Both the position numbers and the translations under genes were made by a program. Positions 44,167 to 53,266 of a stretch of 64,000 nt of DNA are shown here, piece by piece (position 1 is the first letter of the stretch; each line of letters begins with the position of its first letter). Origin of the DNA: Neobacillus sp. CF12 (GTDB lineage: Bacteria; Bacillota; Bacilli; Bacillales; Cytobacillaceae); the NCBI RefSeq assembly GCF_030348765.1, contig NZ_JAUCEU010000007.1, forward strand, positions 2,164,501-2,228,500, given 5' to 3'. The notes below the pieces were generated by a model, which was not told where the DNA came from, did not search any database, and saw nothing but the letters and a program-made list of their open reading frames with translations.

Positions 44167-44559
44167 TTAAGAAAATGTAAAAGTTAATGCACTCCTCAAA
44201 ATGCCAAATATCGTTAGGGATAGATATGCTATAAAGAAAATAAGAAAATTAAACCTCCAAAAACCCTTAAAAACTTTTGTAAATATAATTTCACCTTTAA
44301 TCTTCCAATGTATGAATACAAAAACCATTGCAATCATTAATAATAACAATATTATCAATCCAAAATATGATTTTTCCCAAATAGTAATGATTAAAAAATG
44401 AACGGCCAGAATAAACAATATTGTTGAGTAGTCCAATGCTTTATGAAAAGATTTTCGAGAGTTTTTTGTAATGAGCTTATTTACTGTAAAAACGATAAAG
44501 AACCCTAGAAGCGGAACTGTTAAAAAAATAGTAATAATAGACGTAATGAATGCATTCAT
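44167..44559 (-). CDS. Four-helix membrane protein, DUF3397-like
   Basis: 130 aa with four hydrophobic helices (about 5-25, 43-60, 65-87, 100-125) and a short cytoplasmic Lys-rich loop. Length and position between panE and bshC suggest the Bacillaceae DUF3397 family, function unknown. Its ATG overlaps the panE stop by 4 bp. Confidence 0.7.
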   Translation of the reverse strand: MNAFITSIITIFLTVPLLGFFIVFTVNKLITKNSRKSFHKALDYSTILFILAVHFLIITIWEKSYFGLIILLLLMIAMVFVFIHWKIKGEIIFTKVFKGFWRFNFLIFFIAYLSLTIFGILRSALTFTFS

Positions 44560-45461
44560 TTAACTCCACTCCTGTCTTGTTCTTTACCTTTTACTAAATA
44601 ATAATAACTCTCTATAATAGGCGCTTTCTTTTGCTGCTTCGCAGCTTCCTCTACTAAAAAGCCGAGTATTGCGTCAATCTCAGTCCTTCTCCCTGCCTCC
44701 AAATCCTTTAACATAGAGGAATGATTATTGGATGTCTTTTTACATATCCTTATCACATCTCGAAACTTTTTAATGGGTTCATCTACATTTAATATAAAAG
44801 AGATTTCAATATATAGTTTTTTCACAGTAGCAAAATAGAAAGTGCTCGAAATTAATTGGCCATTTTTGATTTGAAGGATTGCTGTTAACGGATTGATTAC
44901 TGCATTTACAATTAATTTATTTACCAGCATTTTATAATAATCGTCTTTTATCGTTATTGGAAAACCAATAGGTGTACACGCTTTTGCAAACTCTTTTATT
45001 TTTGCTGAATCACCTTTAAACAGGGCTATATTGATAGCTCCTTCACCATTATGACAAACACTGTATTTATTAAGTTTACTCGCTCCCTGCTCGACTGTCC
45101 CAACAAAAATATTAGCGTCTTTCATGTTTTCTAGTAATTTTAAATGACTCATTCCATTTTGTAAGAATACTAGATTTTGAGGACTGCAATCCAATTTAGT
45201 TAGATAATCAATAATAGATTGAAGTTGGTATTGTTTTACTGCAATAATCGTTATTTCTTCTGTCCCAGACCATTTTGATAGTGGTAATGCACGAACCCTC
45301 ACTCTACTTTGGGATGAACCCTTATGAAGGAGTATTCCCTGTTGATTAATCTCATCTGCTTGTTCGCATGTTCTAGTATAGAGCGTTATTGAAAAAGCCT
45401 TACTTAAGTAGGATGCTAATAATAATCCAATAGAACCAGCACCAATAATGGCAATATTCAT
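44556..45461 (-). CDS. panE: 2-dehydropantoate 2-reductase (YlbQ/PanE)
   Basis: 301 aa NADPH-dependent ketopantoate reductase of pantothenate synthesis. N-terminal GAGSIGLLLA dinucleotide loop (7-16), conserved QNGMSH and a catalytic-type Lys in the DDYYKMLVNKLIVNAVINPLT helix region. Start 45461 (ATG, SD GGGTGG). The C-domain tail KGRRTEID-type reads AGRRTEIDAILG. Confidence 0.88.
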   Translation of the reverse strand: MNIAIIGAGSIGLLLASYLSKAFSITLYTRTCEQADEINQQGILLHKGSSQSRVRVRALPLSKWSGTEEITIIAVKQYQLQSIIDYLTKLDCSPQNLVFLQNGMSHLKLLENMKDANIFVGTVEQGASKLNKYSVCHNGEGAINIALFKGDSAKIKEFAKACTPIGFPITIKDDYYKMLVNKLIVNAVINPLTAILQIKNGQLISSTFYFATVKKLYIEISFILNVDEPIKKFRDVIRICKKTSNNHSSMLKDLEAGRRTEIDAILGFLVEEAAKQQKKAPIIESYYYLVKGKEQDRSGVK

Positions 45462-45524
45462 GATATCCACCCATTTTTATCTATTTTACTAATATTTTAG
45501 CAGATACTAGTTTGTAAGTCTGTC

Positions 45525-45566
45525 ATAAAAAAGAAAAATCCCATCTCGTTCATTAGCGAAATGGGA
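45525..45566 (-). terminator. Terminator of the acyl-CoA carboxylase pair
   Basis: Stem TCCCAT.TCG/CGA.ATGGGA (45566-45539) and a downstream T-rich run on the minus strand, just past the carboxyltransferase stop. Confidence 0.8.
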
Positions 45567-45574
45567 CTTTAACA

Positions 45575-47116
45575 TTACACTGGATATACGGGATGTTTAC
45601 GAACACTAAAGTTCATTTCTTTTGTTTCATAATAAGCAAAACGCTGAATTAGGACATTTCGGAGTTCGGATGCTGCAACTATTTCATCAACAATTAGGTC
45701 TGACGCCAATTTATAAATATCAATATGGTCTTTGTATTCCTGTTGCTTCGCTTGGACGAATGCTATTCTTTCTTTCGGGTCTTCAATTTCATTAATTTTA
45801 TTTGAGTAAACCGCATTGACCGCTGCTTCTGGACCCATAACCGCAATTTGAGCAGTTGGTAATGCAATGCAGCAATCTGGTTCAAACGCAGGTCCAGCCA
45901 TTGCATAAAGACCAGCACCATAGGCTTTTCTTACAATAACAGATATTTTTGGCACAGTCGCTGAACTCATAGCAGCAATTAACTTGGCACCATGGCGAAT
46001 AATTCCGGCCCGTTCAACTTTTGTTCCAATCATAAAACCAGGTACATCGGCAAGGAATAGCAATGGGATATGGTAGGCATCACATAATTGAATAAATTTC
46101 GCACCTTTATCCGCAGAATCGACAAAAAGCACCCCGCCTTTTATTTTTGGCTGATTGGCAATAATCCCCACCACTCTACCGTCAATTCTAGCAAAACCGG
46201 TAATTAACTCAGCAGCAAATAATTTTTTTATTTCGTAAAAACTATCTTTGTCAATTAACCTATCAATTGCTTCATACATGTCAAACGGTGCATTTTGATT
46301 TAGTGGGATAATTGCCTCTAGTTCACGCCCCTCCTTAGGAGATGCACCATTAACTATTTTGGTTTTCTCCTTGAAACTTGAAGGAAAGTAGTTGATATAA
46401 TTTTTTACCGATTCAATCGCTTCTTCCTCACTATATGCAAGAACATCACCACAGCCGCTAACTGAACAATGCATACGGGCTCCGCCCATTTCCTCCAATG
46501 TTACTTTTTCGCCTATAACCTTTTCAGCCATACGTGGTGAGCCAAGATACATGGAAGCATTTTGATCCACCATGATAACAACATCACAAAACGCTGGGAT
46601 ATAGGCACCACCTGCAGCAGATGGTCCAAATAGGATACAAACTTGTGGAATCATGCCTGAAAGCTTAACTTGGTTATAAAAAATCTTACCGGCACCACGA
46701 CGATTTGGGAACATCTCCAGTTGATCTGTAATTCTTGCACCCGCAGAATCCACGAGATAAAACAACGGGACTTTTAGCTTTTCTGCTGTTTCTTGAATTC
46801 GGATAATCTTTTCAACTGTTCGTGCACCCCAAGAACCAGCTTTAATCGTAGAATCATTGGCCATTACGCAAACAGTCATCCCATTAACTTTTCCAATGGC
46901 TGTTACTACACCATCTGCTGGTAAATCTCCTGCTTGAACATTGGCAAATTTCCCATCCTCTTCATATTTTCCACCATCAAATAATAAGGCTAGGCGATCA
47001 CGCACAAACAACTTATTCTGTTCCTTTAACTTTTCATGATATTTAGGGTGCCCGCCTGCTTCTATACCTTTTCGTTTTTCATTTAATTGTTCATTCATTG
47101 TTTTTAAAGTTGTCAT
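45575..47116 (-). CDS. Acyl-CoA carboxylase, carboxyltransferase (beta) subunit
   Basis: 513 aa crotonase-fold carboxyltransferase of the PccB/MmdA/YngE type: two halves with oxyanion Gly pairs (FGPSAAGGAYIPAF near 150; RKAYGAGLYAMAG near 405). It would move carboxyl from biotin to an acyl-CoA such as propionyl- or methylcrotonyl-CoA; the substrate is not deducible. The next gene upstream is its probable biotin carrier. No biotin carboxylase gene is adjacent, so it must come from elsewhere, or the complex works as a decarboxylase/transcarboxylase. Confidence 0.85.
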   Translation of the reverse strand: MTTLKTMNEQLNEKRKGIEAGGHPKYHEKLKEQNKLFVRDRLALLFDGGKYEEDGKFANVQAGDLPADGVVTAIGKVNGMTVCVMANDSTIKAGSWGARTVEKIIRIQETAEKLKVPLFYLVDSAGARITDQLEMFPNRRGAGKIFYNQVKLSGMIPQVCILFGPSAAGGAYIPAFCDVVIMVDQNASMYLGSPRMAEKVIGEKVTLEEMGGARMHCSVSGCGDVLAYSEEEAIESVKNYINYFPSSFKEKTKIVNGASPKEGRELEAIIPLNQNAPFDMYEAIDRLIDKDSFYEIKKLFAAELITGFARIDGRVVGIIANQPKIKGGVLFVDSADKGAKFIQLCDAYHIPLLFLADVPGFMIGTKVERAGIIRHGAKLIAAMSSATVPKISVIVRKAYGAGLYAMAGPAFEPDCCIALPTAQIAVMGPEAAVNAVYSNKINEIEDPKERIAFVQAKQQEYKDHIDIYKLASDLIVDEIVAASELRNVLIQRFAYYETKEMNFSVRKHPVYPV

Positions 47117-47136
47117 AATATCCCCCTTAAACCAAC

Positions 47137-47349
47137 CTATTCTATGATAATTAAAACATCGCCTTCATTTACAAAATCTCCAATATTGACCTTTAATTCC
47201 TTAATCGTCCCGTCTGTTTCACTTTCGATAGGAATCTCCATTTTCATGGATTCGAGCATTAAAACTTCTTGACCTGAATGAACATTGTCTCCGTTTGTTA
47301 CAAATACATTTAATACAGTACCAGCCATTGTTGCGATAATTTCTTTCAT
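47137..47349 (-). CDS. Biotin/lipoyl attachment domain protein (YngHB-like biotin carrier)
   Basis: 70 aa, a single biotinyl domain: ESMKMEIP at 33-40 with K36 as biotinylation site, then a turn and the GDFVNEGDVLIII ending. It resembles B. subtilis YngHB (BLAP). First gene of a two-gene unit with the carboxyltransferase (20 bp gap), expressed toward it. Confidence 0.88.
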   Translation of the reverse strand: MKEIIATMAGTVLNVFVTNGDNVHSGQEVLMLESMKMEIPIESETDGTIKELKVNIGDFVNEGDVLIIIE

Positions 47350-47383
47350 TTTTTCTGGCTCCTTAATTCAATAGTTTTTAGAT

Positions 47384-47622
47384 GGCTTTGTTAAATTTGT
47401 CTGTTGATTTCCGCTCCACTAAGGAAAGCTCCTTTGAATAAGCACCGCAGTGACAGGCTTCTCTGCCTGTCACGAGGCACTTCGCTTTCCGCGGGCGACC
47501 GCCGAGTCTCCTCGACACTTCGTGTCTGCGGGGTCTCGCCTGTTTCGCTTCTCCCGCAGGAGTCTTCGTGCCTTCCGCGAAAATCAACAGAGTGCCAATA
47601 TCAATTCTGCTTTAACAAAGCC
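47384..47622 (+). repeat. TIR-bounded structured repeat, copy C
   Basis: 239 bp. Ends GGCTTTGTTAAA and TTTAACAAAGCC are a perfect 12 bp inverted repeat; the inner pair is TCTGTTGATTTCC / AAATCAACAGA. It lacks the AT-rich GAAAATGC hairpin of copies A, B and D, so it is a shorter variant. Lies between the biotin-carrier gene and ylbP, in a 516 bp gap. Confidence 0.85.
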
Positions 47623-47708
47623 TGTTTGATAAAAACTTGTTTTCCCCTTTCATTCCGATACGCTTTCATCTTATATTTCTACATGATTCTCTAAATTTCC
47701 TGCAAAAT

Positions 47709-47723
47709 TAGAAAACGCTTTCT
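47709..47723. promoter_or_regulatory. Candidate catabolite-responsive element (cre)
   Basis: TAGAAAACGCTTTCT matches WTGNAANCGNWWNCW at all but one position. It lies in the divergent gap between the carboxylase pair and ylbP; a promoter pair is not clearly resolved, though the surrounding sequence is very AT-rich (TATAATAATATT at 47757). Confidence 0.4.
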
Positions 47724-47865
47724 TATGAATATATAAAGAATTTTTTGTCTTTTTGTTATATAATAATATTAATTCATTTTGAATAATTAAATCCATTTCC
47801 ATATTATTCAGCATTAAATGAATATATACAGTTGAGATGATAATCATTTCTTAGGGGGCTTATAT

Positions 47866-48342
47866 ATGGTGATGAAAGTGCAAAAATTAAAAGTGAATTT
47901 TAAAACACTAGAAGAATTTAAAAAATTTAAAGAATATGGAATCCAAGAGCTTTCTATGCTAGAAGATTTAGAAGCAAATATGGTTGATAATGATAGTGAC
48001 TCTCCTTTTTACGGGATTTATTTCGGAGACAAACTAGTAGCACGTATGAGCCTTTATCAAATAGACGCTAAGTTTGATCGTTACTTCTATCCTCCACAAA
48101 ATTATTTAGAATTATGGAAACTTGAGGTTTTACCAGAATATCAAGGCAAGGGTTATGGTAAAAAACTTGTAGAGTTTGCCAAGAGCTTCGGTCTCCCAAT
48201 TAAAACAAACCCAAGAGTACAATCAAGAAACTTTTGGGAGCATATGAACTTTACGAATGTTGAATATGATATGGAACGCGACCGTGGTGAAAATCCACTT
48301 GTCTGGTACCCTGAAGGCGTTGAAGCACAACACAACGAATAA
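47866..48342 (+). CDS. ylbP: GNAT-family N-acetyltransferase YlbP
   Basis: 158 aa, highly similar to B. subtilis YlbP. Acetyl-CoA loop LEVLPEYQGKGYGKKLVEF (Q/RxxGxG/A motif QGKGYG) near 85-103. The substrate is unknown. SD AGGGGG 7 nt before ATG. Convergent with gerR across a bidirectional terminator. Confidence 0.93.
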   Translation: MVMKVQKLKVNFKTLEEFKKFKEYGIQELSMLEDLEANMVDNDSDSPFYGIYFGDKLVARMSLYQIDAKFDRYFYPPQNYLELWKLEVLPEYQGKGYGKKLVEFAKSFGLPIKTNPRVQSRNFWEHMNFTNVEYDMERDRGENPLVWYPEGVEAQHNE

Positions 48343-48343
48343 A

Positions 48344-48376
48344 TAGAAAAAGCGGACATAATGTCCGCTTTTTCTA
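48344..48376. terminator. Bidirectional terminator ylbP/gerR
   Basis: Perfect stem AGAAAAAGCGGACA/TGTCCGCTTTTTCT with a 3 nt loop, A and T tracts on both sides; overlaps the gerR stop. Confidence 0.9.
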
Positions 48377-48997
48377 TTTTTCTACTCTTTCGAGATTCCC
48401 GTTTTTATCCATTTGAAATTTCACTTTTTGTTGTCTATCTTCCTCTTGCAAGACAACCATTTTTCTTGCTCTCTCCATAATTTCAATTAAAGAGCGATAG
48501 TCCTCTTCAATTGCTTTTAAACTCTTGGCTAATCTTTCATTTTCTGCTACAAGCGAATACGATTTCTTTTCAAGTTCTTTTATTTTTTGAAGAGACTTTT
48601 CCTTCGCCTCTTCTATACTTGACGCAGCGGCAGCCTTCTTATGAAGATTTTCTAAAAAGTAAAGAACAGATTGAAATGTTACCCCCTCACTGCTAGTTGA
48701 AATAGAGGATGCCGTTTCTTCACTTACTATCTCCACTGTCAAATCCTTTTCAGTTGGTACGCTCTGTTTTTTTAATTCTTTCCTCTGTTTCTTTGCAAGT
48801 TCGATTCCTGATTTATATTGCTTCCTTACAAATGAATTCCAGCGGAATCCACAGGCCGCAGAAGTTCGAGAAAGTTGTTTTCCGACTTCCTCAAATGCAG
48901 ACAGTTGTGTCCCACCTTCTCGAATATGTCTTAACACAACTTCAGCAAGCAATAAATCTTCATCTTGAGACCATGCATCTTGGCGAGTTGGTGACAT
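48374..48997 (-). CDS. gerR: RsfA-family transcription factor GerR (YlbO)
   Basis: 207 aa. N-terminal Myb-like DNA-binding domain ([36 protein letters not shown]) and a C-terminal coiled coil (about 125-190). In B. subtilis GerR/YlbO is a sigma-E-dependent mother-cell regulator of later genes (literature knowledge). Start 48997 follows AGGAGG with a 9 nt gap. Confidence 0.9.
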   Translation of the reverse strand: MSPTRQDAWSQDEDLLLAEVVLRHIREGGTQLSAFEEVGKQLSRTSAACGFRWNSFVRKQYKSGIELAKKQRKELKKQSVPTEKDLTVEIVSEETASSISTSSEGVTFQSVLYFLENLHKKAAAASSIEEAKEKSLQKIKELEKKSYSLVAENERLAKSLKAIEEDYRSLIEIMERARKMVVLQEEDRQQKVKFQMDKNGNLERVEK

Positions 48998-49077
48998 CAG
49001 TAAATCCCTCCTAGTGTTTTTATTCATACATATGCATCTACTAGAAAAGATAGACTGATAACAGATTGTCTTTATTC

Positions 49078-49842
49078 TTATTTCTGCGTTTTTTTATTAA
49101 TAAAGTTTTGGACATACTTGTGATGCGAATCGCTTTCCCATAGGACACTACAATTCCTTACTTCTTTTTCTATTCTTTCTTTAAGTTTGCTTTCATCCCA
49201 CTTGCGAATCCACATCATTTTATACGATTCTAATACACTCAAATCAACTGCTAACAATTTCTCCAAATAGACTTCGCAAGCAGAAATAGGGTTATGTAAA
49301 TAAATGTGATCGATAAAGCCTACTGCCCTTAAAAACTCAGTATTTTGAATTTCTGCTTCCATTAAAAGCTTCATGCTACTTGTAACTGGTAGTTTTTCCA
49401 CTAAAATGGTACCGCCTCCCCAACCTGTGGTAATTGCTTGCTTCCCTTGAACAAATCCAGCTTTAACTCCTTCTCTTGCCAAACGGAAATCACAAGCGGT
49501 GGCCAGTTCACATCCACCACCGATTGCTGTACCATTCATAAGAGCTATTGTTGGTTTAGTCAATGTTAGCAGTGCATAAAGAATCTGTGACATTCTTGAA
49601 AGCATTTCATACGCTTCTTCTTTTGTTTGAAGCCGGTGGAAAACCGATAAGTCTCCTCCAGAACAAAAAGCATGATCCCCTTCCCCAGTAATAACAAGCG
49701 CCTTAATAGTTGGATCTTTTGCTAAAGATATTGCCTTTGTTAATCCATCCATAACATCATAATTAACGGCATTTCTTTTTTCACTTCTGGTGATTGTAAA
49801 TAACAAATAACCCATATCTTTTTTCTCTATTGTATATGTCAA
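49078..49842 (-). CDS. Crotonase-family protein (enoyl-CoA hydratase/isomerase-like)
   Basis: 254 aa from a TTG at 49842 (AGGAGG 9 nt upstream); the frame open to 49911 adds 23 unsupported residues. Crotonase oxyanion segments CSGGDL and [20 protein letters not shown] are present. By eye-alignment neither catalytic Glu of enoyl-CoA hydratase is kept: the Glu-144 position is Lys in VQGKQ. The [13 protein letters not shown] region resembles ECHDC1-type ethylmalonyl-CoA decarboxylases, so a decarboxylase or proofreading role is possible. Confidence 0.8.
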   Translation of the reverse strand: MTYTIEKKDMGYLLFTITRSEKRNAVNYDVMDGLTKAISLAKDPTIKALVITGEGDHAFCSGGDLSVFHRLQTKEEAYEMLSRMSQILYALLTLTKPTIALMNGTAIGGGCELATACDFRLAREGVKAGFVQGKQAITTGWGGGTILVEKLPVTSSMKLLMEAEIQNTEFLRAVGFIDHIYLHNPISACEVYLEKLLAVDLSVLESYKMMWIRKWDESKLKERIEKEVRNCSVLWESDSHHKYVQNFINKKTQK

Positions 49843-49902
49843 GCAAGTTCTCCTCCTATTTAATCGCTTTTTATGTAGGTGCATTAATTCCTGAAAACGA
49901 CA

Positions 49903-49933
49903 AAAGCACAAGGCATACTGCTCCTTGTGCTTT
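49903..49933 (-). terminator. rpmF terminator
   Basis: 11 bp stem AAAGCACAAGG/CCTTGTGCTTT followed by TTGTCGTTTTC on the minus strand, 15 nt after the rpmF stop. Confidence 0.85.
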
Positions 49934-49947
49934 CTATCCTAATGGAA

Positions 49948-50121
49948 TTAGTCGTTAACAACGTCTTTTCCTTTGTATGTTCCGCAAGCTTTACATACGC
50001 GGTGTGAAAGTTTCATTTCACCACAGTTTGGGCAGCTTACCATACCAGGTACGTTTAATTTAAAATGTGTACGACGTTTTCTTTTTACAGTTTTAGAAGT
50101 CCTTCTAAAAGGTACAGCCAT
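49948..50121 (-). CDS. rpmF: 50S ribosomal protein L32
   Basis: 57 aa, zinc-ribbon type: CPNC and CKAC supply four Cys. [17 protein letters not shown] start with SD GGAGG. The longer open frame (to 50247) is upstream leader overlapping ylbN. The yceD-rpmF pair is a conserved linkage. Confidence 0.97.
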   Translation of the reverse strand: MAVPFRRTSKTVKRKRRTHFKLNVPGMVSCPNCGEMKLSHRVCKACGTYKGKDVVND

Positions 50122-50203
50122 TCTTCCCACCTCCTTAAAGAGTATTAAGAAAGTAATGAAGGCCAGGAATGCTGGTTCTTCACTTTGCTTCTTGTTTTGC
50201 TGA

Positions 50204-50731
50204 TTATGATTCGGAAGAAGAATTGTTTTTGTCAAAAAACTTTGCAAGACCTGCTAGTCTTGGATCAATCTTTTTGGATTGATCTACATCATGAACAACT
50301 TCCCAGTCCTTACCGGATTGTGGTGCGGCATCTTCATGATTAACATCTTCACAGAACACCTGCATTGGAACTTCTAGTAAAAGGATTTCTCTAATGACGG
50401 GCATTAGATCAATTACTTCCCCTTTTACTTGATATACTTCCTCTTCAGTTGCATATTCTGAACCTTGTAAGAGGAAAGTTTCAGTTGTTTCGACATTAAT
50501 CGGAAGTTTTACATCCACTAAAGTACGAGAACAAGGTAGGATTAAATAACCTTCTATTTTCAGATGAAATGTCACTTTCGTTGAATCAATGTCACCCCGA
50601 CCGGTAATATGCATCGGAGATACTTCACGAATCGATGGATCCGTTTCAATAACTTCATCAACTGTAACAGTATCATCAATCAGAAAATCCTTGTTTCGAT
50701 ATTTTTGTAATTGGCTTAATGTCCATTTCAA
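50204..50731 (-). CDS. ylbN: YceD-family (DUF177) protein YlbN
   Basis: 175 aa. Conserved LPCSRTL core (about 58-64) in place of the Cys-rich motif in other YceD members, and a C-terminal [10 protein letters not shown]. The family is linked to 23S rRNA/L32 handling in bacteria and plants. A TTG start at 50731 is preferred (GGGGTG 6 nt upstream); the GTG at 50740 overlaps the SD itself. Confidence 0.9.
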   Translation of the reverse strand: MKWTLSQLQKYRNKDFLIDDTVTVDEVIETDPSIREVSPMHITGRGDIDSTKVTFHLKIEGYLILPCSRTLVDVKLPINVETTETFLLQGSEYATEEEVYQVKGEVIDLMPVIREILLLEVPMQVFCEDVNHEDAAPQSGKDWEVVHDVDQSKKIDPRLAGLAKFFDKNNSSSES

Positions 50732-50933
50732 TTGAATCACCCCAAGGCAACAAAGGTAATTATAGCCTTCGATTAAATTTTTGTCAATGTTTTTTCTTTA
50801 CACCTAAAAAGCGATTTTTCATATTGATATTTTTCCAATAACAACGTCTTCATACTAGTTTACCCAGTTCCTTCACATTACAACCCAACCCTACAATTAT
50901 CGTGAACAATTATCTTATTGTGGTAATTTTTGC

Positions 50934-50939
50934 TATAAT
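50934..50939 (+). promoter_or_regulatory. Extended -10 promoter of tmcAL
   Basis: TGCTATAAT, i.e. TGn plus consensus TATAAT, 55 bp before the tmcAL ATG. No good -35 at 17 bp, as is usual for extended -10 promoters. The divergent 262 bp gap to ylbN shows no other recognisable element. Confidence 0.6.
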
Positions 50940-50993
50940 ACGATTACTGTAAAATTACCATGTTATTCTAAATAATAAGGAGATCGTTAATGA

Positions 50994-52208
50994 ATGAAAG
51001 CAGTTGGTGTAATTGTAGAATACAACCCATTTCATAATGGACATGCTTATCATCTGCAGGCAGCAAAAGATGCAGCACAAGCTGATATTGCAATAGCTGT
51101 AATGAGCGGAAATTTCCTTCAACGAGGAGAGCCTGCCCTTGTTTCAAAATGGTATCGGACAAAAATGGCGCTCTTAAATGGTGTTGATATCGTCCTTGAA
51201 CTTCCCTACCAATTTGCAACTCAAAAGGCAGAAACTTTCGCTAATGGCGCAATCTCGGTACTAGACGCTATTGGGTGTCAATCACTCTGCTTCGGTAGTG
51301 AAAGCGGTGATATTTCAACCTTCTTACAAACCATTGACTATTTGGAGAGCAATAAAGAACGTTTTGATGAAAATATAAAAATGAATATCAAAACAGGTGT
51401 AAGTTTCCCTAAAGCATTATCGTTGTCTTTTCAATCATTGTCAAGTAGTGAAAATCTATTGCGCTTAGATAAACCAAATAATATCCTTGGATTTCATTAT
51501 GTAAAGGCTCTTAAACAGCAAAAGAGTCTAATGGTTCCACTTACGGTCAAAAGAAAAAATGCTGATTATCATGATGAGCACTTTGCAACTGAAACAATCG
51601 CTAGTGCTACTAGCATCAGGAAAGCACTCTTCGCAACTAATGAAAACAATCGCTCCATAGAACAATATGTCCCTGAGGCAACTAGTACACTTCTAATCGA
51701 ATATCTAAATGAATATGGAAATTTCCATGCTTGGGAAAACTATTGGAGTTTTTTACGTTATCGCCTGCTCCATAGCAGTCCTGAGGAACTAAGAGAAATT
51801 TACGAGGTGGAAGAAGGAATCGAAAACCGGTTGATAGCCTCTGCCTTAGATTCCTCTAGCTTTACAGAATTTATGCAAAGAGTTAAAACGAAACGCTATA
51901 CATGGACAAGACTTCAAAGGATATGCGTCCATATCTTAACGAATACAAAAAAGACAGAAATGAACAGTACTTTAGAAAAAGCTGCTTATCTACGATTATT
52001 AGGAATGACAAAGGACGGAAAAGAGTATCTAAATAAATATAAAGCGCAATTTACACTACCACTCATTTCCAAACTCTCTGCTTATAAGGAAAAGGATATA
52101 TTACTGGATATTAAGGCATCTCGAGTTTACTCCTTTGGACTTGGCAAACAAAATGGGAACAAGCTGCTGCATCAAGAATATAAACAACCGCCTATATATG
52201 TAAACTGA
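50994..52208 (+). CDS. tmcAL: tRNA(Met) cytidine acetate ligase TmcAL (YlbM)
   Basis: 404 aa nucleotidyltransferase-fold enzyme that makes ac4C34 in elongator tRNA-Met from acetate and ATP. N-terminal HIGH-type motif NPFHNGH (11-17), conserved ELPYQFATQKAE and the C-terminal helical domain with KRYTWTRLQRI. SD AAGGAG upstream. Divergent from ylbN. Confidence 0.95.
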   Translation: MKAVGVIVEYNPFHNGHAYHLQAAKDAAQADIAIAVMSGNFLQRGEPALVSKWYRTKMALLNGVDIVLELPYQFATQKAETFANGAISVLDAIGCQSLCFGSESGDISTFLQTIDYLESNKERFDENIKMNIKTGVSFPKALSLSFQSLSSSENLLRLDKPNNILGFHYVKALKQQKSLMVPLTVKRKNADYHDEHFATETIASATSIRKALFATNENNRSIEQYVPEATSTLLIEYLNEYGNFHAWENYWSFLRYRLLHSSPEELREIYEVEEGIENRLIASALDSSSFTEFMQRVKTKRYTWTRLQRICVHILTNTKKTEMNSTLEKAAYLRLLGMTKDGKEYLNKYKAQFTLPLISKLSAYKEKDILLDIKASRVYSFGLGKQNGNKLLHQEYKQPPIYVN

Positions 52209-52210
52209 AA

Positions 52211-52240
52211 AAGATGATGCCTGCATGGCACCATCTTCTT
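52211..52240. terminator. Terminator between tmcAL and ylbL (convergent)
   Basis: Stem AAGATG.TGCC/GGCA.CATCTT with A and T tracts both sides; serves both genes. Confidence 0.8.
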
Positions 52241-53260
52241 TTATTTCATCGGTAAATTTTGCAGATAATTAATTGCATCATCAATTAAATCCACTGGAAC
52301 AATTTTTATCTTTGAATCAATCTCTTTGGCGGTTTTCACAGCTAATTTGTAATTAGAATCACTGCTTCCCTTTTCATTGGGAGCAAAAAAGATTTCTGCT
52401 CCTGCCTTGTCTGCGGCAACAATTTTTTGGTCAATACCGCCAATAGGTCCAACTGCTCCTTTTGAATCGATCGTCCCTGTCCCTGCAACTTGGTATCCTT
52501 TTGTAAAGTCCTCTTCCATTAACTGATCATAAATTTCTAACGCGAACATTAATCCAGCCGAAGGTCCGCCGATCTCGTCAGTCTTGACAGTAACATTAGG
52601 GTTTACACTTATATCCTTATCATCAACTAAAGAAATTCCGATTCCAATTTTCTTTGGATCATCTTTGAAAGGCTTTACTGTTACCAGAACTGTTTTGGTC
52701 TTACCATTTCTCTTTAACGTTAATTCTATTTGTTCGTCGGCCTTTTTCTTGCCCACATATTCTATAAAATTTTCAGAGGAGTCAAATTTTTGTCCATCAA
52801 CCATAATAATTCGGTCACCGGCACGTAGTTTTCCCTCAGCAGGCATATCTGGCACTACCTGAACAACGTAGACTCCTTTGTATTGATATTCTACTGGATA
52901 CCCTGCTTTTTTATAAGCCACTTCAATTGCATTCAATTTTGAGCCTGCCATCGCATGAAGTTGCCTAGCGTTATATTCATCTTGTGTTTCGGTTTCGTGT
53001 AAAATGGCCTCTACTGGGTATAATTCAACATAATCAAAGAGTTTCGCCTCCACATAAGAATAGATATTGGCTCTACCCATTCTTACAGTTGTCAGCATAA
53101 AACTGCCCTTTCCTTCATTCCCGTCTTCCACTTGAATGATTGGTGATAATTCTTTCGCGATACCGGGTTTTGAAACATAGTAAGGTAATGAAAAGAATAT
53201 TCCTGCAATCATTAACACCGATATAACAATAGACGACCCAATAAATATTTTTCTTCGCAT
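52241..53260 (-). CDS. ylbL: PDZ/Lon-type membrane protease YlbL (SepM-like)
   Basis: 339 aa. N-terminal membrane anchor (about 7-25), PDZ domain (about 125-195), and a Lon-type peptidase domain with Ser234 in GGPSAGL and Lys279 in GIDQKI forming the Ser/Lys dyad. In B. subtilis YlbL with CtpA degrades the SOS division inhibitor YneA; streptococcal SepM processes a pheromone. It overlaps nothing and follows ylbK by 6 bp. Confidence 0.93.
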   Translation of the reverse strand: MRRKIFIGSSIVISVLMIAGIFFSLPYYVSKPGIAKELSPIIQVEDGNEGKGSFMLTTVRMGRANIYSYVEAKLFDYVELYPVEAILHETETQDEYNARQLHAMAGSKLNAIEVAYKKAGYPVEYQYKGVYVVQVVPDMPAEGKLRAGDRIIMVDGQKFDSSENFIEYVGKKKADEQIELTLKRNGKTKTVLVTVKPFKDDPKKIGIGISLVDDKDISVNPNVTVKTDEIGGPSAGLMFALEIYDQLMEEDFTKGYQVAGTGTIDSKGAVGPIGGIDQKIVAADKAGAEIFFAPNEKGSSDSNYKLAVKTAKEIDSKIKIVPVDLIDDAINYLQNLPMK

Positions 53261-53266
53261 AACACC

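Noticed and set aside
47378..47694. Frames of 69 and 96 aa
   Set aside because: Within repeat C; same reasoning as for repeat A.
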